DNA from: Pseudomonas hygromyciniae
GTDB taxonomy: Bacteria > Pseudomonadota > Gammaproteobacteria > Pseudomonadales > Pseudomonadaceae
Assembly: GCF_016925675.1 (NCBI RefSeq)
Contig: NZ_CP070506.1
Location: forward strand, 1,920,501 to 1,984,500
Reading direction: 5' to 3'
DNA: 64,000 nt
The notes beneath the pieces are model-generated. The model was not told where the DNA came from and did not search any database. It was given only the letters and a program-made list of their open reading frames with translations. The stretch's first letter is position 1; every line of letters begins with the position of its first letter. Positions 8,464 to 17,719 of this stretch are shown one piece after another. A program made the position numbers and the translations under genes.

Positions 8464-8476
8464 CTGACGCAGCCTG

Positions 8477-9022
8477 TTACTTGATCAGGCTGAGAAACTC
8501 ACTGCGGGTTGCCGCGTTTTCGCGGAACTCACCCAGCATCACCGACGTGATCATCGACGAATTCTGTTTTTCCACACCGCGCATCATCATGCACATGTGC
8601 TTGGCCTCGATCACCACCGCAACGCCCAGGGCACCGGTCACCTGCTGGACCGCTTCGGCGATCTGGCGGCTGAGGTTTTCCTGGATCTGCAGGCGGCGGG
8701 CATACATATCGACGATCCGCGCGACCTTCGACAGGCCCAGGACCTTGCCGCTGGGGATATAGGCGACATGGGCCTTGCCGATGAACGGCAGCAGGTGGTG
8801 TTCGCACAGCGAGTACAACTCGATGTCCTTGACCAGCACCATTTCGCTGTTGTCGGAGCTGAACAGGGCACCGTTGGTGACCTCTTCGAGTGTTTGCTCA
8901 TAGCCGCGGCAAAGGTACTGCATGGCCTTGGCGGCACGTTTTGGCGTGTCGAGCAGGCCCTCGCGGGAGACGTCCTCGCCGAGTTGGCCGAGGATTGCGG
9001 TGTAGTTTTGTTCCAATGTCAC
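8477..9022 (-). CDS. folE: GTP cyclohydrolase I
   Basis: Converts GTP to 7,8-dihydroneopterin triphosphate, the entry to tetrahydrofolate and, in some pseudomonads, pterin synthesis. 181 residues, with the zinc ligands in [23 protein letters not shown] and the later [11 protein letters not shown]ys; the catalytic His-rich region and [20 protein letters not shown] are complete. Pseudomonads often have more than one folE; the smr and prmB neighbours suggest this is the copy called folE2 in P. aeruginosa (from memory). Confidence 0.95.
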   Translation of the reverse strand: MTLEQNYTAILGQLGEDVSREGLLDTPKRAAKAMQYLCRGYEQTLEEVTNGALFSSDNSEMVLVKDIELYSLCEHHLLPFIGKAHVAYIPSGKVLGLSKVARIVDMYARRLQIQENLSRQIAEAVQQVTGALGVAVVIEAKHMCMMMRGVEKQNSSMITSVMLGEFRENAATRSEFLSLIK

Positions 9023-9183
9023 AGGACTGTTTCCGTATGGGTTTCAGAACGGTACGGTGTATGCCTGTACCAATGTGAAGCGGTACGCCAGCGAGCGGTC
9101 GTGCAGCGTCGCCAGTGATTGGTGCACATAGTAGCGTAGGTATGCCGAGAGGTGTAATTCCCTGGAATGCGGGGTTTGCATTC

Positions 9184-9321
9184 GTGGCGAGGGGGCTCGT
9201 CCCCCGTTGGGCTGCGAAGCGGCCCCAAAACCTGGCGCCTCGGTGTATCTGATAAAGCGCAGTGGGCCTTATAGATTGGTGCTGCTTCGCAGCCCAACGG
9301 GGGACGAGCCCCCTCGCCACA
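9184..9321. repeat. Long inverted repeat of GTGGCGAGGGGGCT type
   Basis: GTGGCGAGGGGGCTCGTC at 9184 pairs with its complement ending at 9321; inside it GGGCTGCGAAGC pairs with GCTTCGCAGCCC. A second class of REP-like element, distinct from the GTGGGAGCGGGC type. Related copies are at 27695 and 55400. Confidence 0.85.
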
Positions 9322-9342
9322 GATGAACCTTTCCCAAGTCAT

Positions 9343-9900
9343 TCACTCGTCACGGCCTTCAAGCATCGTGCGCTTGAGCATCACATACACCGCACCGGCG
9401 CCACCATGGCGCGGTTGGCAGGAGGTGAACCCGAGCACTTGGGTATGTTGGCGCAGCCAGGTATTGACGTGACTCTTGATCATCGGGCGCTTGCCGTCCA
9501 GGCGCACGGCCTTGCCGTGGGTCACACGTACGCAGCGGATTTCGAACTGGGTGGCTTCGGCAAGGAACGCCCAAAGGGTTTCCCGGGCCTTTTCCACGGT
9601 CATGCCATGCAGGTCGAGGCTGCCTTCGAAGGGGATCTGGCCGGCCTTGAGCTTGCGCACCTGGCTTTCCTGGACCCCGTCGCGGGACCACATCAACTCG
9701 TCCTCGGGGCCGACGTCAATCACGAACTGGTCCGATAGGCCGTCCACCGTGGTGGCGTCAGTGCGCACCGTGGCCGCCTGGCGCAGCTTGGCGATCTGCG
9801 CGCGGTCGGTCTTGGGTTTGCCGGTATCGGCGCGATCATGCTTGATCGGCTTGACGCCGCGCAGCTCGTTCTTGAATAGGGAAAAATCGTCGTCTTGCAT
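9343..9900 (-). CDS. Smr domain protein
   Basis: 185 residues. C-terminal Smr (MutS2-related) domain from about residue 95: the LDLHGMTVEKARE motif and RVTHGKAVRLDG, the second HGK replacing the usual HGxG. N-terminal 90 residues are charged and probably flexible (DUF). Family members bind or cleave nucleic acids; the cellular target in Pseudomonas is not established. Confidence 0.9.
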   Translation of the reverse strand: MQDDDFSLFKNELRGVKPIKHDRADTGKPKTDRAQIAKLRQAATVRTDATTVDGLSDQFVIDVGPEDELMWSRDGVQESQVRKLKAGQIPFEGSLDLHGMTVEKARETLWAFLAEATQFEIRCVRVTHGKAVRLDGKRPMIKSHVNTWLRQHTQVLGFTSCQPRHGGAGAVYVMLKRTMLEGRDE

Positions 9901-9976
9901 GTCAGCCTCCGCGCGGGGCGGGCAGTTTACCCAAATCGAGGCGGTTGATGCGGGACAAAACGCTATCAGTGTTCCC

Positions 9977-10297
9977 TTAATCGTGCTTTTTCATCAGGTG
10001 CGAGGCGATGTTCAGCGACAGTGGCTGGCGCATACGGCGCCGGCAACGGCGCCACAGCCAGACGCCCAGCCACAGGATCAACAGCCCGCTGCCTAACAGC
10101 ACGCCCGCACCGCCGGGGCTGGCATTGAGTTCGCCCAGCGCTGGCGAGTGACCGAGCAGACCGGCAGCGCCGGCCAACGAAAGCAGCAAGCCACACAACG
10201 CCAACAGCGCGGCAAATGCCACGCCCAGGCGCAGACGCCAGTTGCTCGGGCCCTTGGGGCGCAAGCGACGAGCGTCAAAACCATCGGATATCTTCAT
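9977..10297 (-). CDS. Small two-helix membrane protein of unknown function
   Basis: 106 residues, starting MKISDGFDARRLRPKG. Two strongly hydrophobic segments (about residues 24-46 and 66-84) separated by a Gly/Pro-rich loop, with a basic RRCRRRMRQ run after the second helix. The ATG at 10297 follows GGAGGAAAGG; the frame is open further upstream but without a site. No family recognised. It lies between the smr gene and the isochorismatase-like gene. Confidence 0.7.
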   Translation of the reverse strand: MKISDGFDARRLRPKGPSNWRLRLGVAFAALLALCGLLLSLAGAAGLLGHSPALGELNASPGGAGVLLGSGLLILWLGVWLWRRCRRRMRQPLSLNIASHLMKKHD

Positions 10298-10439
10298 TCC
10301 GACCTTTCCTCCAGGGTATCGGCCCTTCGACCGGAAGATAAACAACTTGTTCCGGGCTGGGAGGCAATTGCGGTAAATGACAGGCTTTAGCGGATGAGCG
10401 GGGCCGTTGCGGTGGCCGCGCCGCTCATCAACAGGGTGA

Positions 10440-11030
10440 TCAGATCAGATCTTGGGTCAGGGCAAGGGTGGCGAAGTTGTCGGCCATGATGGCCATTTCC
10501 GTCTGCTGGACATGCTCGGCGCTGAGGATACCGCCCTTGTAAGGCAGGTCGCGGGTAGCGCAGGCGTCTTCCACCAGGGTGCAGCGAAAGCCCAGGTTCT
10601 TCGCCGCGCGCACGGTGGTGCTGACGCTGGAGTGGCTCATGAAACCGCAGACGATCAAGTCCAGGGAGCCCAGGTTCTGCAGGGTTTTTTCCAGGTCTGT
10701 ACCGTGGAAAGCGCTGGGCAGCAGCTTGCCAATGATGGTTTCGTCGCCCTGGGGTTCCAGGCCGGGAATAAATTCGCCGCGCTCGCCCTGGGGGTCGAAC
10801 AGGCCGCCCACGGTGCCCAGGTGGCGCACATGCACGATGGGCCGCCCGGCCTTGCGTGCGGCAGCGCTCAGTTGCTTGATGTTTTCTACGGCGGCGTCCA
10901 TGCCCGACAGGGCGAGCGGGCCGCTCAAATATTCTTTCTGGGCATCGATGATCACAAGGGTCGCGTGGCTCAAATTGGCCGGTGCGTAACCGCGACCGCT
11001 GAGTTGAAACATCGTCTTTGGAACGGACAT
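10440..11030 (-). CDS. Isochorismatase-fold hydrolase with Ser at the Cys position
   Basis: 196 residues of the isochorismatase/cysteine hydrolase fold. The catalytic Asp29 (LVIIDAQKEYL) and Lys102 (IIGKLLPSAF) are present. At the nucleophile position, normally Cys in nicotinamidase-type enzymes, the segment VCGFMSHSSVSTTVRAA gives Ser135. That is the pattern of isochorismatases, which use water, or of enzymes with altered chemistry. The ATG at 11030 is preceded by GGAG. Monocistronic. Substrate unknown. Confidence 0.87.
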   Translation of the reverse strand: MSVPKTMFQLSGRGYAPANLSHATLVIIDAQKEYLSGPLALSGMDAAVENIKQLSAAARKAGRPIVHVRHLGTVGGLFDPQGERGEFIPGLEPQGDETIIGKLLPSAFHGTDLEKTLQNLGSLDLIVCGFMSHSSVSTTVRAAKNLGFRCTLVEDACATRDLPYKGGILSAEHVQQTEMAIMADNFATLALTQDLI

Positions 11031-11268
11031 TCTGGGGCTCCTGTGAGTGGGGCTTTTGCGACATTGTCCTCTGGCTGAGCGGTTCTGTGAATCGCTACTA
11101 ACGTAAGGTGCGCCGTTGTTGGCCTACAGCCTTGTCAAGAGGGACTGCTGTGTAACAGAAAAACCTTGAATCAGGTTGAAACTGACATGGCGCAGAGGTT
11201 TTTCATACATCGTCCGTACAGCTTAAGGCTGTTAGAATTGCCAGTCGTTTTTTCCTGGAGCTTGCCCC

Positions 11269-12177
11269 GTGATCACTTCCCGCCTGCGCACCTTGCGCGA
11301 CCACATCCGTTGGGCCGTCAGCCGTTTCCATGGGGAAGACCTGTTTTTTGGCCATGGTACCGACAATGCCTGGGACGAAGCCCGGCAATTGGTGTTGGGT
11401 GCGCTGCACCTGCCTTGGGAAATTGCCGACAGCTATCTGGACTGCAACCTCGAAGAAGAAGAGATTTCCCACGTACAGCGTCTGCTGCATCGCCGTATCC
11501 ACGAGCGCGTGCCCACCGCTTACCTGTTGAAGGAAGCCTGGTTCTGCGGCATGTCGTTTATCGTCGACGAGCGCGTGTTGATCCCGCGCTCACCGATTGG
11601 TGAACTGATCGAAAACCGCTTCGAACCCTGGCTGGCCCAGCCTCCGGCGCGCATCCTCGACCTGTGCACCGGCTCCGGTTGTATCGGCATCGCCTGCGCC
11701 TACGAGTTCCAGGACGCCGAAGTGGTGCTGGGGGACTTGTCCTTCGAAGCGCTGGAAGTGGCTAACCAGAACATCGAGCGCCATGGTGCCGACGAGCGCG
11801 TGTACACCGTGCAGGGTGATGGTTTCGACGGTCTGCCCGGCCAGCGCTTTGACCTGATTGTGTCCAACCCGCCATACGTCGATGCCGAAGACTTTGCCGA
11901 CATGCCCGATGAATACCAGCACGAACCTGAGCTGGGCCTGGCCTGCGGTGACGATGGCTTGAACCTGGTGCGGCGGATGTTGGCCGAGGCGGCCGATCAT
12001 CTGACCGAGAAGGGTTTGTTGATTGTCGAGGTGGGCAACAGCCAGGTGCACGTTGAGGCGCTGTACCCGGAAGTGGATTTTGCCTGGCTGGAGTTCCAGA
12101 ATGGTGGCCATGGCGTGTTCATGCTCACGGCGGAGCAGTGCCGGGCGCATCAGGCGGTGTTTGCCGCCAGGGTTTAG
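11269..12177 (+). CDS. prmB: 50S ribosomal protein L3 N5-glutamine methyltransferase
   Basis: SAM-dependent methylation of a glutamine in ribosomal protein L3. 302 residues: N-terminal helical substrate domain, [15 protein letters not shown]-binding motif [16 protein letters not shown], and the catalytic NPPY motif in [14 protein letters not shown]. Starts with GTG at 11269, with TGGAG eight bases upstream. Its place upstream of aroC is the usual Pseudomonas order, although here two minus-strand genes intervene. Confidence 0.95.
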   Translation: MITSRLRTLRDHIRWAVSRFHGEDLFFGHGTDNAWDEARQLVLGALHLPWEIADSYLDCNLEEEEISHVQRLLHRRIHERVPTAYLLKEAWFCGMSFIVDERVLIPRSPIGELIENRFEPWLAQPPARILDLCTGSGCIGIACAYEFQDAEVVLGDLSFEALEVANQNIERHGADERVYTVQGDGFDGLPGQRFDLIVSNPPYVDAEDFADMPDEYQHEPELGLACGDDGLNLVRRMLAEAADHLTEKGLLIVEVGNSQVHVEALYPEVDFAWLEFQNGGHGVFMLTAEQCRAHQAVFAARV

Positions 12178-12185
12178 CCTGGTCC

Positions 12186-12274
12186 ATGTGGGAGCTGGCT
12201 TGCCTGCGATGCAGACGACTCGGTGTATCAGCTACACCGAGTTGATGCCATCGCAGGCAAGCCAGCTCCTACAT
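12186..12274. repeat. REP doublet (GTGGGAGCTGGCTTGCCTGCG type)
   Basis: ATGTGGGAGCTGGCTTGCC at 12186 and its complement ending 12274; an inner ACTCGGTGTA / TACACCGAGT pair extends the hairpin. Between convergent prmB and the coiled-coil membrane protein gene. Confidence 0.9.
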
Positions 12275-12305
12275 TTGATTTGGATTCTTCAGTTACAGCG
12301 TGTTG

Positions 12306-13103
12306 TCAGCGGTGCGTCGCGATCCAGATCAATAGCCCCGCCTGGAACACGGTAAATGCTACCAGGCAGGTGATGGTGAAGCGCAAGCCGCTGTCTTCGC
12401 GCTTGAACTTGATGACCTTTTCTTCTTCGTGACGCAGTTTCACTTCCTGTTCCGCCAGGTTCTGCTCGGCCTGTTGCAGCATCTGCGCCGCTTCCAGGAT
12501 TTCCACGAACTGCACCTTCTCGGTGTTCCAGCTGTCCAGCACTTCGCTGACCTTGCCCGGCTGCACGTGCCCTTTGAGGTGCTGCACATCGGCGTAGGCC
12601 ACATCAAAGCCCTGGATCCGCAAAAAGTGATCGCGGCGCAGGCGAGTGGCTTCGTTCAGCGCGTCCTTGTTCGCCAGGTCCACGCCGTCGACGCGATAGT
12701 GCGACCACTTCTTCTTTGCCCACGCGGCGCCCTGGGCTACCAGGAAACGGCCGAGGCCCCGGTTTGCCGGTTCGATTTCCAGGCTGTTGCCCGGGCCAAA
12801 ATGCACGCGGTGGGTGGCGTGGTCGACCCACACATCCAGGCGATTCTGTTCGTGCCGCACCCGTTGGCCAGGCAGTTGGATGACCATGCGCAGCAGGCTG
12901 TGGTCCTTGTTGTTGCGTTCGGCATAGCCAAACTGCACAAAACGCAATGGCCGGGCGCCGGTGGCGCGGTCAGTGGCCAAGGGCGCCAGGCGCAGCATCT
13001 TGAAGTGTTCGGCCTCAACCTCCGCCCACGGCAGAGCAGCCGCCGTTTCGGTTTCGGCGGTGCTCTCGGCGGGAGATTCCGGTACTGCTTCGGTGTTCGT
13101 CAT
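12306..13103 (-). CDS. Conserved hypothetical protein with coiled coil and C-terminal membrane anchor
   Basis: 265 residues. Acidic, low-complexity first 25 residues; a globular region to about 190; a coiled coil around 205-235 rich in Q and E (LQQAEQNLAEQEVKL); then one hydrophobic helix near the C-terminus (LRFTITCLVAFTVFQAGLLI). The topology suggests a tail-anchored cytoplasmic protein. ATG at 13103 has AGGA nine bases upstream; the upstream extension of the frame lacks a site. No function is known to me; it appears to be part of the conserved prmB-aroC neighbourhood. Confidence 0.8.
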   Translation of the reverse strand: MTNTEAVPESPAESTAETETAAALPWAEVEAEHFKMLRLAPLATDRATGARPLRFVQFGYAERNNKDHSLLRMVIQLPGQRVRHEQNRLDVWVDHATHRVHFGPGNSLEIEPANRGLGRFLVAQGAAWAKKKWSHYRVDGVDLANKDALNEATRLRRDHFLRIQGFDVAYADVQHLKGHVQPGKVSEVLDSWNTEKVQFVEILEAAQMLQQAEQNLAEQEVKLRHEEEKVIKFKREDSGLRFTITCLVAFTVFQAGLLIWIATHR

Positions 13104-13203
13104 TCGGCGCGATCCTGTCCAAGCCCAGCAAGTCGACAGGCTTTTTGCTGTCGACCTTGTGCTTATCGGCCGTTTGTTCCAGGACTGGAGGGTGAATAGT
13201 GGG

Positions 13204-14166
13204 TTATCGGGGGCGAAGTCCGTCGATAAAGCCAACCAGACGCCTGCCCAGCGCATCGGCGAGGGGCAATTGTGGATTGTTGTAGGAACTCAGTTGTTGC
13301 TTCACATCGTTGGGTACGATGCGCATGACGTGGTTCATGCCGGGAATCACCGCCAACTCGGCGTCGGGCTTGGCCTGCTTGAGCTTTTCGGCATCGGCCA
13401 CCCCCACTTGCAGGTCGGTGGTGCCCTGGACAATCAGGGCCGGCATGTTCAGGCGGGCGAACGCCGCCGCAGGATCTGCACGAAACAGGCTGATCAGGTA
13501 AGGCTGCACGCTGGGGCGGAAAATACTTTGCAGCGGGCCGGGCACATCGCCATCCACCTGGCCGGCCTTGAGTCGGTCGAGGATCTGGTTACTTCGCAGC
13601 AGCAGAGCCGGTGGCAGGTGATCGGCCAGTTGCTGGCGGATCACCTGGTCCACCGGGCGGGCACTGCCGGACAGGGAAACCACCCCGGCGGGGTCGAGCT
13701 CAGGGGCGGCGAGGGCTGCGACCAAGGCGCCTTCACTGTGGCCCAGTACCACCAGGGGCCCGAAGCGCGGATCGGCCTTGAGGGATTTGCCCCAGGCCAC
13801 CGCGTCGGCCACATAGGCGTCCAGCGTCAGATTGCGCTCATCGGGCGTAGCCTTGAGGCTGGCGGCCACGCCGCGTTTGTCGTAGCGCACGCTGGCAATG
13901 TTATGGCGGGCCAGGACCCAGGCCAGGCGTTTGAGGCTGTCATTGCGCGCCCCTTCAGCACTGTTGCCGTTGCGATCGGTGGGGCCGGAGCCGGCAATGA
14001 TCAGCACCACGGGCACGGGTTTGTCAGATTGGGGGAGTAGTAACGAGCCAAACAACTCGCCGCTGCCGGTGTCCAGGCTGATGGGGCGTTGCAGCACCAC
14101 AGGTGCGGCGGCGTGGGCGGCGGTGCAGATCAGGGTGAGGGTAAACAGTAAAACTCGCAGCATCAT
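13204..14166 (-). CDS. Secreted alpha/beta hydrolase
   Basis: 320 residues with a signal peptide (hydrophobic residues 3-18, cleavage likely after AHA). Oxyanion region IIAGSGPTDRNGN, nucleophile elbow LGHSEGALVA (Ser), acid in the GTTDLQV segment and His in PGMNHVMR. Probable periplasmic esterase or peptidase-like hydrolase. Start is the first of two adjacent ATGs; no strong ribosome site, so the second is equally possible. Substrate unknown. Confidence 0.88.
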   Translation of the reverse strand: MMLRVLLFTLTLICTAAHAAAPVVLQRPISLDTGSGELFGSLLLPQSDKPVPVVLIIAGSGPTDRNGNSAEGARNDSLKRLAWVLARHNIASVRYDKRGVAASLKATPDERNLTLDAYVADAVAWGKSLKADPRFGPLVVLGHSEGALVAALAAPELDPAGVVSLSGSARPVDQVIRQQLADHLPPALLLRSNQILDRLKAGQVDGDVPGPLQSIFRPSVQPYLISLFRADPAAAFARLNMPALIVQGTTDLQVGVADAEKLKQAKPDAELAVIPGMNHVMRIVPNDVKQQLSSYNNPQLPLADALGRRLVGFIDGLRPR

Positions 14167-14308
14167 CGCGCCATCATGAGGAAGGTGCCGGTTGGACCAA
14201 CGTCTACCGGGAAGGTTTCGAGGATGAACTACTGGGTGAGCCTGCGTATACTGGCGCGCTTAGTTATCACGGTTGAGTTGATTCAACTGATTTCACGGAG
14301 CGCTCTGC

Positions 14309-15400
14309 ATGTCCGGCAATACCTACGGCAAGCTGTTCACTGTCACCACCGCAGGCGAAAGCCATGGTCCGGCGTTGGTCGCCATTGTCGACGGCTGCCC
14401 GCCCGGCCTTGAGCTGTCCCTGGACGACCTGCAGCGCGACCTCGACCGCCGCAAGCCCGGCACCAGCCGCCACACCACCCAGCGCCAGGAGCCCGACGAA
14501 GTCGAAATCCTCTCCGGCGTGTTCGAGGGCCGCACCACCGGGTGCGCCATCGGCCTGTTGATCCGCAACACCGACCAGAAGTCCAAGGACTATTCGGCGA
14601 TCAAGGATCTGTTCCGCCCGGCCCATGCCGACTACACCTACCACCATAAATACGGTGAGCGCGACTACCGTGGCGGTGGCCGCAGTTCGGCGCGGGAAAC
14701 CGCGATGCGCGTAGCCGCCGGGGCCATCGCCAAGAAGTACCTGGCGACCCAGGGCATCGTGATCCGTGGCTACATGAGCCAGTTGGGCCCGATCGAAATC
14801 CCGTTCAAGACCTGGGACAGCGTGCAAGACAACGCTTTCTTCAGCCCCGACCCGGACAAGGTGCCGGAACTGGAAGCCTATATGGACCAGTTGCGCCGTG
14901 ACCAGGATTCGGTAGGCGCCAAGATCACCGTGGTCGCCGAAGGCGTGATGCCGGGCCTGGGCGAGCCGATCTTCGACCGCCTGGACGCCGAACTGGCCCA
15001 CGCGCTGATGAGCATCAACGCGGTCAAGGGTGTGGAAATCGGCGCCGGTTTCGCCTGCGTAGCCCAGCGTGGCACCGAGCATCGCGATGAGCTGACCCCC
15101 GGAGGCTTTGTCAGCAACAACGCTGGGGGCATTCTTGGGGGCATCTCCTCCGGCCAGCCGATCGTGGCGCACCTGGCACTCAAGCCGACATCGAGCATTA
15201 CCACGCCGGGCCGTTCCATCGATGTGCATGGCAACCCGGTGGACGTGATCACCAAGGGCCGCCATGACCCTTGCGTCGGCATCCGCGCCACGCCGATTGC
15301 CGAGGCAATGATGGCCATTGTGCTGATGGACCACCTGCTGCGCCATCGTGGGCAGAATGCCGATGTGCGCGTGAGTACCCCGGTGCTGGGCCAGCTGTGA
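14309..15400 (+). CDS. aroC: Chorismate synthase
   Basis: Last step of the shikimate pathway: EPSP to chorismate, needing reduced FMN. 363 residues, full length, with the three family signatures: [18 protein letters not shown] at the N-terminus, [18 protein letters not shown] near 130, and [17 protein letters not shown] near 315. ATG at 14309 behind CGGAG. The MFS gene follows after ten bases. Confidence 0.97.
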   Translation: MSGNTYGKLFTVTTAGESHGPALVAIVDGCPPGLELSLDDLQRDLDRRKPGTSRHTTQRQEPDEVEILSGVFEGRTTGCAIGLLIRNTDQKSKDYSAIKDLFRPAHADYTYHHKYGERDYRGGGRSSARETAMRVAAGAIAKKYLATQGIVIRGYMSQLGPIEIPFKTWDSVQDNAFFSPDPDKVPELEAYMDQLRRDQDSVGAKITVVAEGVMPGLGEPIFDRLDAELAHALMSINAVKGVEIGAGFACVAQRGTEHRDELTPGGFVSNNAGGILGGISSGQPIVAHLALKPTSSITTPGRSIDVHGNPVDVITKGRHDPCVGIRATPIAEAMMAIVLMDHLLRHRGQNADVRVSTPVLGQL

Positions 15401-15410
15401 CGGTCTGACC

Positions 15411-16559
15411 GTGACAGCACTCCCGTACTGGCGACTTTCCAGCTTCTATCTGTTCTATTTCGCCCTGCTGGGGGCGACGGCGCCATTCCTGGCGCTGTAC
15501 TTCCATCATCTGGGATTCTCCAGCGCGCGCATTGGCGAACTGGTAGCGATCCCGATGCTGATGCGCTGTGTGGCACCCAATATCTGGGGCTGGCTGGGGG
15601 ACTACACCGGTCGGCGCCTGGCCATCGTGCGCTTTGGCGCGGTATGCACGCTGCTGAGTTTCTCGCTGATCTTCGTCAGCCAGAGCTACGCCTGGCTGGC
15701 GCTGGTGATGGCCCTGCATGCGTTCTTCTGGCATGCGGTGCTGCCGCAGTTCGAGGTCATCACCCTGGCGCACCTGCGGGGCCAGACCTCACGCTACAGC
15801 CAAGTCCGCCTGTGGGGCTCCGTGGGGTTTATCCTCGCCGTAGTCGCCCTGGGTCGGCTGTTTGAAGCCCTGAGCCTGGACATCTACCCGGCGGCAATCG
15901 TGTTGATCATGGCCGGGATCATCGGTGCCAGTTGGTGGGTGCCCAATGCCCAGCCGGCCGCCACCGGCGATCGCGAGGCTGGCGACGGCTTCCTGCGGCA
16001 ATTGCGCAGCCCTGGGGTGCTGGCGTTCTATGCCTGTGTCGCCTTGATGCAAATGAGCCATGGCCCGTACTACACCTTTCTCACCCTACACCTGGAAAAC
16101 CTCGGTTACAGCCGTGGCATGATCGGCCTGTTGTGGGCCCTGGGCGTGGTGGCGGAAGTGTTGATGTTCATGGCCATGAGCCAGATTCTCACGCGCTTCT
16201 CGGTACGGCGGGTGCTGGTGGCCAGTTTTCTGTTGGCGGCGTTGCGCTGGTTGTTACTGGGTTCGTTCGCCGAATTCCTGTGGGTGCTGCTATTTGCCCA
16301 ATTGCTGCATGCCGCGACCTTTGGCAGCTTTCATGCGGCGGCCATCCAGTTTGTGCAGCGCAGCTTCGGTGCACGCCAGCAAGGCCAGGGCCAGGCCCTG
16401 TATGCGGCGCTGGCCGGCAGCGGTGGCGCGCTGGGCGCCTTGTATTCCGGTTATAGCTGGAACCAGCTGGGGCCGACCCTGACCTTCAGTATCGCCAGCC
16501 TCGCGGCCCTGGCCGCCGCGTTGGTCATGGCGCTGCGCTTGCCCGAGGAACGGCCGTGA
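15411..16559 (+). CDS. MFS transporter (HcaT/MFS_1-like)
   Basis: 382 residues, about 12 membrane helices, with the N-terminal LSSFYLFYFALLGATAPFLALYF, WGWLGDYTGRRL (the helix 2-3 MFS loop) and the repeated half. GTG start at 15411, ten bases after aroC, so co-transcribed with it. The pattern resembles 3-phenylpropionate permease-type carriers; the substrate is unknown. Confidence 0.88.
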   Translation: MTALPYWRLSSFYLFYFALLGATAPFLALYFHHLGFSSARIGELVAIPMLMRCVAPNIWGWLGDYTGRRLAIVRFGAVCTLLSFSLIFVSQSYAWLALVMALHAFFWHAVLPQFEVITLAHLRGQTSRYSQVRLWGSVGFILAVVALGRLFEALSLDIYPAAIVLIMAGIIGASWWVPNAQPAATGDREAGDGFLRQLRSPGVLAFYACVALMQMSHGPYYTFLTLHLENLGYSRGMIGLLWALGVVAEVLMFMAMSQILTRFSVRRVLVASFLLAALRWLLLGSFAEFLWVLLFAQLLHAATFGSFHAAAIQFVQRSFGARQQGQGQALYAALAGSGGALGALYSGYSWNQLGPTLTFSIASLAALAAALVMALRLPEERP

Positions 16560-16605
16560 GCCCGGCCCATCATCTGCAGACTCTTACCGCCCAAGGACCC
16601 CTTTT

Positions 16606-17151
16606 ATGAGCATTCTCTTCGTTTATCACGTTGCCACCCCGGACACCCCGAACAAGGTCCTGACCCACGCTGACGATATTGCCTCGACCCTGGCCGAGCA
16701 GGGCGTGGGCTTCGAGCGCTGGCAGGCGAGCACCCGCGTCGAGGCCGGTACCAGCGCGGCCGAGGTGACGGCGGCGTACCAGGGGCAAATCGACAGCTGG
16801 ATGACCGCAGAGGGCTACGCGCAAGTCGAGGTGTTAAGTGTGAACCGCGAGCATCCGCAAAAGGATGCCGTTGCTGGGCGTTTGCGCGATGAATATCGCC
16901 ATGATGCCGACGAAATCCGCCTATTCGCCGCCGGGCGAGGGCTGCTCGGCCTGCATATTGGCGATTACGTCTACACGGTGCTCTGCGAAAAACATGACCT
17001 GCTGCGCATTCCGGCCGGCATGCCGCGTTGGTTTGACCTGGGTGAAGAGCCGCGGGTGGTCGCCATCAGTCTGTTCAAGACGGCGTCTGGGGCTGTGGCG
17101 CAAGTAACCGGCAGGGACATCGCCCAGGCTTTCCCCGGGCTGGATGATTGA
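16606..17151 (+). CDS. mtnD: Acireductone dioxygenase homologue with two metal ligands lost
   Basis: Over its 181 residues this aligns by eye with acireductone dioxygenase (methionine salvage): YHVATPDTPNKVLTH at the N-terminus and GRGLLGLHIGDYVYTVLCEK in the cupin core. The enzyme binds Ni or Fe through H-x-H-x3-E and a later His. Here the first His is Tyr97 (EYRHDADE), His99 and Glu103 remain, and the last is Arg141 (MPRWFD instead of PHWFD). Two of four ligands are thus replaced, so normal dioxygenase activity is doubtful. The usual partners mtnB and mtnC are not beside it. The frame is intact, so it may be recently decaying or repurposed. Confidence 0.85.
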   Translation: MSILFVYHVATPDTPNKVLTHADDIASTLAEQGVGFERWQASTRVEAGTSAAEVTAAYQGQIDSWMTAEGYAQVEVLSVNREHPQKDAVAGRLRDEYRHDADEIRLFAAGRGLLGLHIGDYVYTVLCEKHDLLRIPAGMPRWFDLGEEPRVVAISLFKTASGAVAQVTGRDIAQAFPGLDD

Positions 17152-17164
17152 TCTTAGTTCACTT

Positions 17165-17209
17165 TCCACAAACTTATTCAATACTCCGAAGTTGGATAAG
17201 TTTGTGGGA
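17165..17209. repeat. Long stem-loop after the mtnD homologue
   Basis: Arms 17165-17181 and 17192-17209 pair over about 16 positions (CCACAAACTTATTCAA with TTGGATAAGTTTGTGG, one G:T) around a ten-base loop. No T-run follows, so it is not a standard terminator; it could be a processing or operator element for the LuxR gene leader. Confidence 0.6.
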
Positions 17210-17327
17210 ATGGGCTCTATAGTTTGTAAGTTCCAGCTATTTGTCTGTGGGTCGATGTGTTAATTCCAGGCTTTATGTAACTCTCCCGTCGCTGTGCATT
17301 TATCTGTCAATAGGAGGAGTCCGAATA

Positions 17328-17423
17328 TTGGCAGTGCAATTCAATAAGAGACGGAGAGGTATGCATGAGCAGCCCAGAGGAGTCGACCCTATCCGTGGCG
17401 CCCGCGGCACACGAGGCCGGTGA
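17328..17423 (+). other. Possible leader ORF overlapping the luxR-type start
   Basis: AGGAGGAG (17312-17319) is the strongest ribosome site in this region and lies eight bases before a TTG that opens a 31-codon frame. The frame runs through the LuxR-type ATG at 17365 in another phase. The peptide is Arg-rich (FNKRRRGMHEQPRG). It could couple translation of the regulator, or the site may be fortuitous. Confidence 0.3.
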
Positions 17424-17667
17424 ACAGGCGTCCAGCGACAGGGCGGGTGGCGCACAACTGGCGTTGCCGAATAAGCCGCTGACTGCCAAGGAACTGGAAA
17501 TACTGCGTTGGGCCACGCAGGGCAAGACCGTATGGGAAATCAGCCGGATCCGTTGTGTCTCACAAGCTACGGTGAAATTTCATCTGCGCAATATCTACGG
17601 CAAGTTGCACGTCAATAACCGTGTCCAGGCGGTGAGCGAGGCGATCAAGCGCGGTTTGTGCAGATAA
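17365..17667 (+). CDS. Stand-alone LuxR-type HTH regulator
   Basis: 100 residues made almost wholly of a LuxR/GerE DNA-binding domain: LTAKELEILRWATQGKTVWE, then VSQATVKFHLRNIYGKLHV and the terminal NNRVQAVSEAIKRGLC. The first 35 residues are Ala/Glu/Ser-rich and probably disordered. There is no receiver or autoinducer domain. ATG at 17365 follows GGAGAGG. Such single-domain regulators are found beside various loci; no target is evident here except its own leader. Confidence 0.88.
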   Translation: MSSPEESTLSVAPAAHEAGEQASSDRAGGAQLALPNKPLTAKELEILRWATQGKTVWEISRIRCVSQATVKFHLRNIYGKLHVNNRVQAVSEAIKRGLCR

Positions 17668-17700
17668 AAAAAGGCCGTGAAGCCTGACAGCTTCACGGCC
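17666..17700 (-). terminator. Terminator after DUF3509 gene
   Basis: Eleven-base perfect stem GGCCGTGAAGC / GCTTCACGGCC (17673-17683, 17690-17700) with a six-base loop; seven T follow on the minus strand. It also lies at the luxR-type stop, so it separates two convergent genes. Confidence 0.88.
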
Positions 17701-17719
17701 CAGTAAAACAAATCGGTAT

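Noticed and set aside
17165..17209. Terminator after the mtnD homologue
   Set aside because: Long stem but no T run, so left as an unexplained hairpin.
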